This document shows positions 59,373 to 64,000 of a DNA stretch of 64,000 nucleotides, piece after piece. A program made the position numbers and the translations under genes. Under the pieces are notes generated by a model that saw only the letters and a list, made by a program, of their open reading frames with translations, made no database searches and was not told the origin of the DNA. Within the stretch, counting starts at the first letter, position 1. Each line of letters opens with the position of its first letter. The DNA is taken from positions 1,980,324 to 2,044,323 of the forward strand of contig CM017571.1 of assembly GCA_007844125.1 (NCBI GenBank). The letters are read 5' to 3'. This DNA is from Sinonovacula constricta. Taxonomy: Eukaryota > Mollusca > Bivalvia > Cardiida > Solecurtidae.

Positions 59373-60671
59373 CTAGGGGCACACAACATTGAGGCTTGTT
59401 TCACGATGAGGCGAGACACGACCTGTACATTGGCACCGTCCAAATCCAATCTTCCAGACCTCGCAAATGTCGACCAGATCGGTAATTTTGTAAAACTGTC
59501 CTTCGGTTTCAGTAGACAAGATCCCATGCCTGTCCTCATTCACGTGTGGTTTTGTTTGGAAATAACGTATAACAGGATTTTCAGCATTCTCAGTATGCTT
59601 CCCAATGTCTTCTTGTAGCTGGTTGGGGAAATCAGAGCAGGTTGAAGCCTGGTTAAGCTTAACATTATACTGGATGTCCCCAAATATTAGGCCAGGAAAC
59701 TTCGGTTGAATGTAATGAAAGCTGAAAATGAGTTCAGAACTTATTCCAGCAATATATGCATTACAGGAAGATCCGAGAGTTAATTTCTTTTTTGCTCGAT
59801 CAATTTGGAAGCACTCTTTCGCCGTGTAGATACCGGCTGAATCTCCGTACCAGAAGACAAATTTTGTGTTATTGCTGGTTTCGCTATCGTATTGGATTTT
59901 CATCCGACGATCAAATGTTTCCTGACGCAAGTCGTAAATGGTTGCCAATCTAAAGAGACTGACATCTTCTAATGACGAAGCTGGGGCATGGTAGTCGAAT
60001 ATTTTGTGACTGAAGTACACACTGACGTTTTTGAAGTACTTTTCATCGTCATATTTTCCCGGTAGGATAGAGTGCGGAACTTTAAAGTTGATCGAACCAT
60101 CTGGATTTCTTTCATACTGGGTAAACAGAAAGATTAAAATGGTGAATGCAAAGATAACCATCAAACCCACAGTATTACAAATGTGTAAGAGTATATGCCA
60201 ACGAGACTTGCAACATTTGTCTGACTTGCAACAACAGAGCGATAACACTTTAACTGCGGCCGCAAATACAGTCACAGCTGCCTTTATTAGCTGGGGGTAA
60301 CTTATGGCCTCCTCCCTGCAAAAGACGATGACAGCACTCAGTATGATTTGCGGCACTTCTGCAACCCAGATCGTTAAAAAGTCTACAATACCGGGTGGAA
60401 TCTTCGGAGTACTCTGAGAGCAATCACTGCATATGTTGGGCGCTCCGAGAAGGAATGTTAGTGTGCGTATTATGGTGAACGCTAACAACCAAGAAATTAA
60501 ATGATCAGGGGGTCGTCCTTGGACTAGGCCTTGATTTGTGCGTGCGGCGTCGTCGAAGAAAACCCAACCGCTGGTAACAGCAACTACTTCTATCACGGTA
60601 CAACATACAATCCGAATGAAACCGATCTTATCGTCTTTTAAACGGGGGCAGCACTCGATGAATGTCGACAT
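59373..60671 (-). CDS. Uncharacterised five-pass membrane protein with large C-terminal domain, 432 aa
   Basis: Uninterrupted coding exon starting MSTFIECCPRLKDDK and ending SLNVVCP. I chose the ATG at 60669-60671 because 14 more codons upstream cross a sequence reading TTCTTCAG|ATGCCCAACC, an evident acceptor of an upstream intron. Hydrophobic segments: about residues 17-39, 57-78, 95-117, 126-147 and 158-184. Between the fourth and fifth is a Cys/Lys cluster (CCCKSDKCCKSR). Residues 185-432 are hydrophilic, with possible N-glycosylation sites (NVS at 215, NNT near 267) and several cysteines (CQC near 413), so that part is probably extracellular or lumenal if the fifth segment exits there. 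Codon use and continuity mark it as an active gene. I do not recognise the family; lineage-specific expansion is likely given the duplicated upstream region at 41936-43665. Confidence 0.88.
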   Translation of the reverse strand: MSTFIECCPRLKDDKIGFIRIVCCTVIEVVAVTSGWVFFDDAARTNQGLVQGRPPDHLISWLLAFTIIRTLTFLLGAPNICSDCSQSTPKIPPGIVDFLTIWVAEVPQIILSAVIVFCREEAISYPQLIKAAVTVFAAAVKVLSLCCCKSDKCCKSRWHILLHICNTVGLMVIFAFTILIFLFTQYERNPDGSINFKVPHSILPGKYDDEKYFKNVSVYFSHKIFDYHAPASSLEDVSLFRLATIYDLRQETFDRRMKIQYDSETSNNTKFVFWYGDSAGIYTAKECFQIDRAKKKLTLGSSCNAYIAGISSELIFSFHYIQPKFPGLIFGDIQYNVKLNQASTCSDFPNQLQEDIGKHTENAENPVIRYFQTKPHVNEDRHGILSTETEGQFYKITDLVDICEVWKIGFGRCQCTGRVSPHRETSLNVVCP

Positions 60672-60727
60672 GGTTGGGCATCTGAAGAACAAGATAATAA
60701 AAATATTGAACATTTTTAAGTGTGCTC

Positions 60728-60827
60728 TAAGTGAAATTAAAAAGTGTGTGCGTGCGTGGGCGTGCGTGCGTGGGCGTGCGTGCGTGCGAGCGTGCGCGCG
60801 TGAGTGCGTGTGTGTGTTTTGGGGTTA

Positions 60828-60865
<38 letters not shown>

Positions 60866-60915
60866 TGCATGTGTGCGTGGGAGATGTGTGGGTGCGTGTG
60901 TAGGCGAGTGGGCCG
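60728..60915. repeat. GTGC/(GT)n-rich minisatellite, copy B
   Basis: GTGCGTGCGTGGGCGTGCGT units, then (GT)n at 60831-60860, then GTGGGAGATGTGTGGGTGCG. Lies within 60 bp of the exon's acceptor, inside the intron. Corresponds to 41990-42230 with a different internal structure. Confidence 0.92.
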
Positions 60916-61554
60916 GCGTGCGTGCATGCATGAGTGTAAACATGACAAACAAACAATAACACAATAACATTTTACAAAAAATGTTTGAACAAAATAGAGG
61001 GCACTTTACGAGTAAGTTAAAACTCATAGATTTTTTCATTGTAAGGCAGTTATTTATTCATATTCTTTTGCACAAAAGTAAATACTATTTTTGTTTACTA
61101 AATTAGCTTGTAACTATAGAAACAATAATAACTTAATAACTAGTTAATTCGATTTTAAACATGGAATTTGCAAAGTCCTAGCCCCATTGCCAAAATAATT
61201 TACAACACCAATGTCTCAGATACCCTCATCGTAAAGAAAGGTTTTATACATATAATTCCATTTAACGATACAGCATTCACCTTCGTATCAAATGTGAGTT
61301 TTTATCATTACGAAAACTTTGGAAACATTCATCATATGTTAACATCGATATCAATATCTTAAACTTGACCAAGGTGTGCCATGCATACCGTGTACAACAT
61401 CAATTCGATAATATTAATATTATCAGCGATCCCATATCTCTTAGAATAGGAAATGCAGTTTTGAAAGCATGCAGTTTTGATAGCTGATTCCTATTCACAA
61501 ATTATGATGAAAACAAAAACATCTGCATTTCAACAAAAATTCTTTTGAAGGCTT

Positions 61555-61876
61555 GTATACATGTTGTTGTTGTTTTTTTAATTTATTTTTTTTGTTTATG
61601 GAAATTGGCGGGGTGACGGTGTCCACTTGAAGCAGATATAGTGCTGCCTTCAGTGTGTATAGCATGCCTGAACACCTGGCATGATACCACACCCAGTCAC
61701 ATTATCCTGACACCGGGCCAACCAGTCGTGGAACTACCCTTATATTTGCTTGAGCGTTAGCAAGGCAGCTATACAACTACTATTTTTAACGACTTTGGTA
61801 TGTCGCGGCCTGGGATCGAACCCTGGGCATCCCGTACCTGGAGCCGACGCTCTACCGATTGCGCTATCATGTCCGG
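61555..61876 (-). mobile_element. tRNA-derived SINE, near full length
   Basis: On the minus strand the head reads GGACATGATAGCGCAATCGG then TAGAGCGTCGG (box A) and GGGTTCGATCCCAGG (box B). The T-arm and anticodon arm do not pair as in a functional tRNA. The body includes TTGGCCCGGTGTCAGGATAA, GTGACTGGGTGTGGTATCAT and GCAGCACTATATCTGC, and the tail is A-rich (61574-61597). Conserved central bodies of this style occur in widely distributed metazoan SINE superfamilies; I do not name the family. A shorter remnant lies at 48470-48540. Confidence 0.8.
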
Positions 61877-62309
61877 TATTACATCTTGACAATATTATTA
61901 TTATTACAACAACTCTGACACCCTTTTAATTTAACTCTTTTGTCTTGTTTTTGTTCTTCATGTAGATGGTTATCAATATTTTTTGTTGACCGATTTGTTG
62001 AGACAGAGGATATATAAATATGAACTAAACTCACACAAAAAGCCCAAAAAAGACTGCATAGCTTATCAAGAATACACACGCATGCTATGGGGTTTCAAGA
62101 TTTAAATACTTAAATAACAACTGGGTGCCGTTACCTTTACACTATTTCTTTTAATACAGCTCTCTAGCAGACTATTATAGGTATATTAAAAACTCGATCA
62201 TTTGACCACTGTATACCACTACAGGCCCCCTTTATACATAAACATGGGTAAACCAGGTTAGGTTATGCCAAACAATAACAGATTCTTTTCTAAAAAAAAG
62301 AGACAAACT

Positions 62310-62385
62310 TCACACCTTGGTCAAGTGGATGGTCACTTGTCCTGGAGACAATGTTTGCCGGTTCAAACATAATACTCTGTACAAC
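62310..62385 (+). mobile_element. Degenerate tRNA-like segment
   Basis: TTGGTCAAGTGGATGGTCAC resembles a box A and GCCGGTTCAAACAT a box B at a tRNA-like spacing. No acceptor stem could be drawn; probably a SINE head fragment related to the tRNA-like units in the ~1-kb repeat. Confidence 0.4.
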
Positions 62386-62714
62386 TGAAGCACCTTGTAA
62401 GCACATGCTAGTATATATTCACCTCGTCTTAGAATTAGCCGCTAGTAATTTCATAACAGTCTCCGAAATCTCATATGATTTTCTGTTTAAAAAGATATTC
62501 ATTATTAAAATTGCAACGCACTTATAACTGATGAAAAATAAAAATTAATTTGAGAAACATTTAATTACTTTTTTAAAAGTTCTTTAGGAATGACTAGTTA
62601 AATAATGCTCTTTACGTAGTTCGAATCATGTCTGATAACTTCTGATTTCTTAGCGTCTTCGTTCCTTTATCTATAAAACCGATTTTTTATTCATATTGTT
62701 ATACTTTATATGAC

Positions 62715-62845
62715 ATTTTTGGCGACGCGCTGAAGCGCGATGCCTATATATGGAATACTCACTGAAATTTGCACATGGGGAAAATTTGTTTAACCGACTT
62801 TCTTACCCTGATGAGAGACGGGTCCTAATTCAGTAATTCATTTAT
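62715..62845 (-). repeat. Terminal fragment of the ~1-kb dispersed repeat
   Basis: GCGATGCCTATATATGGAAT, ACTGAAATTTGCACATGGGG and GGGTCCTAATTCAG are the reverse complement of the right end of 46350-47400 (CTGAATTAGGACCC-like, CCCCATGTGCAAATTTCAGT). Confidence 0.6.
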
Positions 62846-63120
62846 ATATTTATATATATTTATCTAATTTTTTTATTTATATATTTTCGTATTTATTTTT
62901 GTCCGTAACTTTCATTCAAACATAGCATAAAACAAAAGATTTGGGTTTGTGTCTTTTTGTTATTAAAATTTCTGAACCTTTATTAATTTACGCAAATAGA
63001 GAGTGATGCTCTTCCGTACATTCTTTGATGTTAAGGCTGCATGTTAACAAACTGAGATTATGTATTAGCACAGAATTAGTCCATAGCCAGAAAAAGCTTA
63101 TTCTGAACAATCCATTGAGT
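62846..63120. other. AT-rich, no feature
   Basis: Starts with a TATTTATATA-rich run; remainder shows nothing recognisable. Confidence 0.4.
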
Positions 63121-64000
63121 ATGCAGGGTAAAGACTGACTTTAGATGCAATGTTATGCAAAATTAAAATATATTCGCAATATACATAAACGATGTCTGTA
63201 AGGTACGCGAAAATTAAAAAATTGCACAACCAGCTTTGCAAGAATGCTTTTATAGCATCTCTGAAGTAGTTATGGTCAAGAGATTATGTTTCTGAACCGT
63301 GGATGGAAGGGTTTCAGATTCAAACCCTAGCCCTGTCACGACAAGTTTTTAAACGGATTTTATTAAAATTTCGGATGATTAATTCACATGCATAAGAAAA
63401 ACCTGCAACACATCAAGAAAATATTTATGGCATGGTTGAAGTGTTCTTGATCAAGAGGTTTAGGTTAAGGACGCGGGGTCGGACGGTTTGGGATTCAAAC
63501 CCTTGACCTGACATGAGATTGTGTTCCTTGTCCCAGAATTTTATTAAACAAACATTTTGTAAAGACAGAATATGTTCAGACTAACTATTGCTTCCTTACA
63601 CACAGATTTACAAAATAGCAACATCCATCTTGAAAACTGTTAGAATATTGCCTTTAGCTAATTTGTAATATTTTTGTCCAATATTTAAATGATATACTGC
63701 CTTTCACTTTGACAACAAACTTTGTTAAGTTGTATTCTTCAAGTCAGTGTGTAATTATAAACCACAGTAGCACATACTTACGTAATACCATTGCTGTGTT
63801 ACAACAATAGTTTCTTTAGAATTAAGGGCATACCAGATTGTTCTGTGTTTATTGTTTTTCTCAGTATATCTTTATCCATATCAATTTAAATGTGCGCGGT
63901 AGGTTACGTTCAGGAAATAAAAACATTGTTCTTTGTAAACATAATCCAGAAACAAAAATACTTCCAAACAAAACATATTTGAAAAAAAAGATACTGAGAA

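Larger units (their letters stand above)
61459..63120. mobile_element. 1.66-kb insertion in copy B, flanked by ATGCAG repeats
   Basis: Copy A runs straight from GGAAATGCAC to GGTAAAGATTGACTTTAG at about 42765-42790. In copy B these halves are separated by 1,662 bp, with ATGCAG at 61453-61458 on the left and ATGCAG at 63121-63126 on the right. It contains the SINE at 61555-61876, a tRNA-like segment at 62310-62385 and a piece of the dispersed repeat at 62715-62845, so it is composite. No terminal inverted repeats or coding frames are obvious. Confidence 0.65.
60672..64000. repeat. Segmental duplication, copy B (intron and 5' region of the membrane-protein gene)
   Basis: Paralogous to 41936-43665: CTGAAGAACAAGATAATAAA, the GTGC tract, ACATGACAAACAAACAATAA, CAAAGTCCTAGCCCCATTGC, CATACCGTGTACAACATCAA, then after the insertion ACTTTAGATGCAATGTTATG, GGTTTCAGATTCAAACCCTA and the end GATACTGAGAA at the window edge. 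Relative to the gene this is intron and upstream flank; no 5' exon was identified. Confidence 0.88.

Noticed and set aside
61800..61876. Genuine tRNA gene on the minus strand
   Set aside because: A and B boxes are present but the anticodon and T arms do not pair properly, and a SINE body with an A-rich tail follows.

Overview
This window is eukaryotic nuclear DNA from an animal, most likely a lophotrochozoan and probably a bivalve mollusc. The signs are an AT-rich background, very sparse coding sequence with GT-AG exon signals, several tRNA-derived SINE families, a decayed non-LTR retrotransposon, THAP-type coding remnants, very long simple-sequence tracts and abundant inverted repeats. No operons, ribosome binding sites, CRISPR arrays, viral genes or intact structural RNA genes were seen. 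The bivalve assignment is inference from repeat style; no species can be named.

Layout. 0-7.9 kb: a probable last exon of a minus-strand gene (772-954), a tRNA-like SINE, a (GT)n tract, a hexamer minisatellite and two dispersed AT-rich repeats. 7.97-9.3 kb: a compound tetranucleotide tract that shifts stepwise from GGGA to GGCA to ATTC to ATTT. 9.8-17 kb: small tandem duplications, a second SINE, a 40-bp satellite of about 29 units (14.1-15.3 kb), a 0.75-kb foldback element and a few candidate exons. 19.1-26.0 kb: a satellite of about 195-bp monomers in mixed higher-order arrangement, inverted in orientation near 23.9 kb, with a GACGTC core in most monomers. 26.6-31.3 kb: a candidate exon, degenerate minisatellites, a reverse-transcriptase fragment and a dispersed tRNA-like repeat.

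31.99-41.93 kb is a giant imperfect palindrome: two arms of about 4.6-4.7 kb around a 0.68-kb spacer. Near its centre both arms carry the same dead THAP-domain reading frame with the same premature stop. The right edge of the palindrome abuts a segmental duplication (41.94-43.67 kb) of the upstream region of the only clear gene in the window. 45.7 kb has a well-formed internal exon on the minus strand. 47.80-51.86 kb is bounded by imperfect terminal inverted repeats and contains several candidate exons on both strands plus two SINE pieces. 55.5-58.2 kb is a dead L1/Tx1-like LINE ORF2.

59.37-60.67 kb (minus strand) is the one convincing long coding exon: a 432-residue protein with five predicted membrane segments and a long hydrophilic C-terminal domain, function unknown. 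Its upstream intron and flank run to the window end and are paralogous to 41.94-43.67 kb, apart from a 1.66-kb insertion bounded by ATGCAG direct repeats and carrying a tRNA-derived SINE.

Most of the window is repeat or apparently unconstrained DNA. Exon calls other than 59.4-60.7 kb rest on open frame, residue composition and splice signals only. The exons seen do not form a recognisable pathway.
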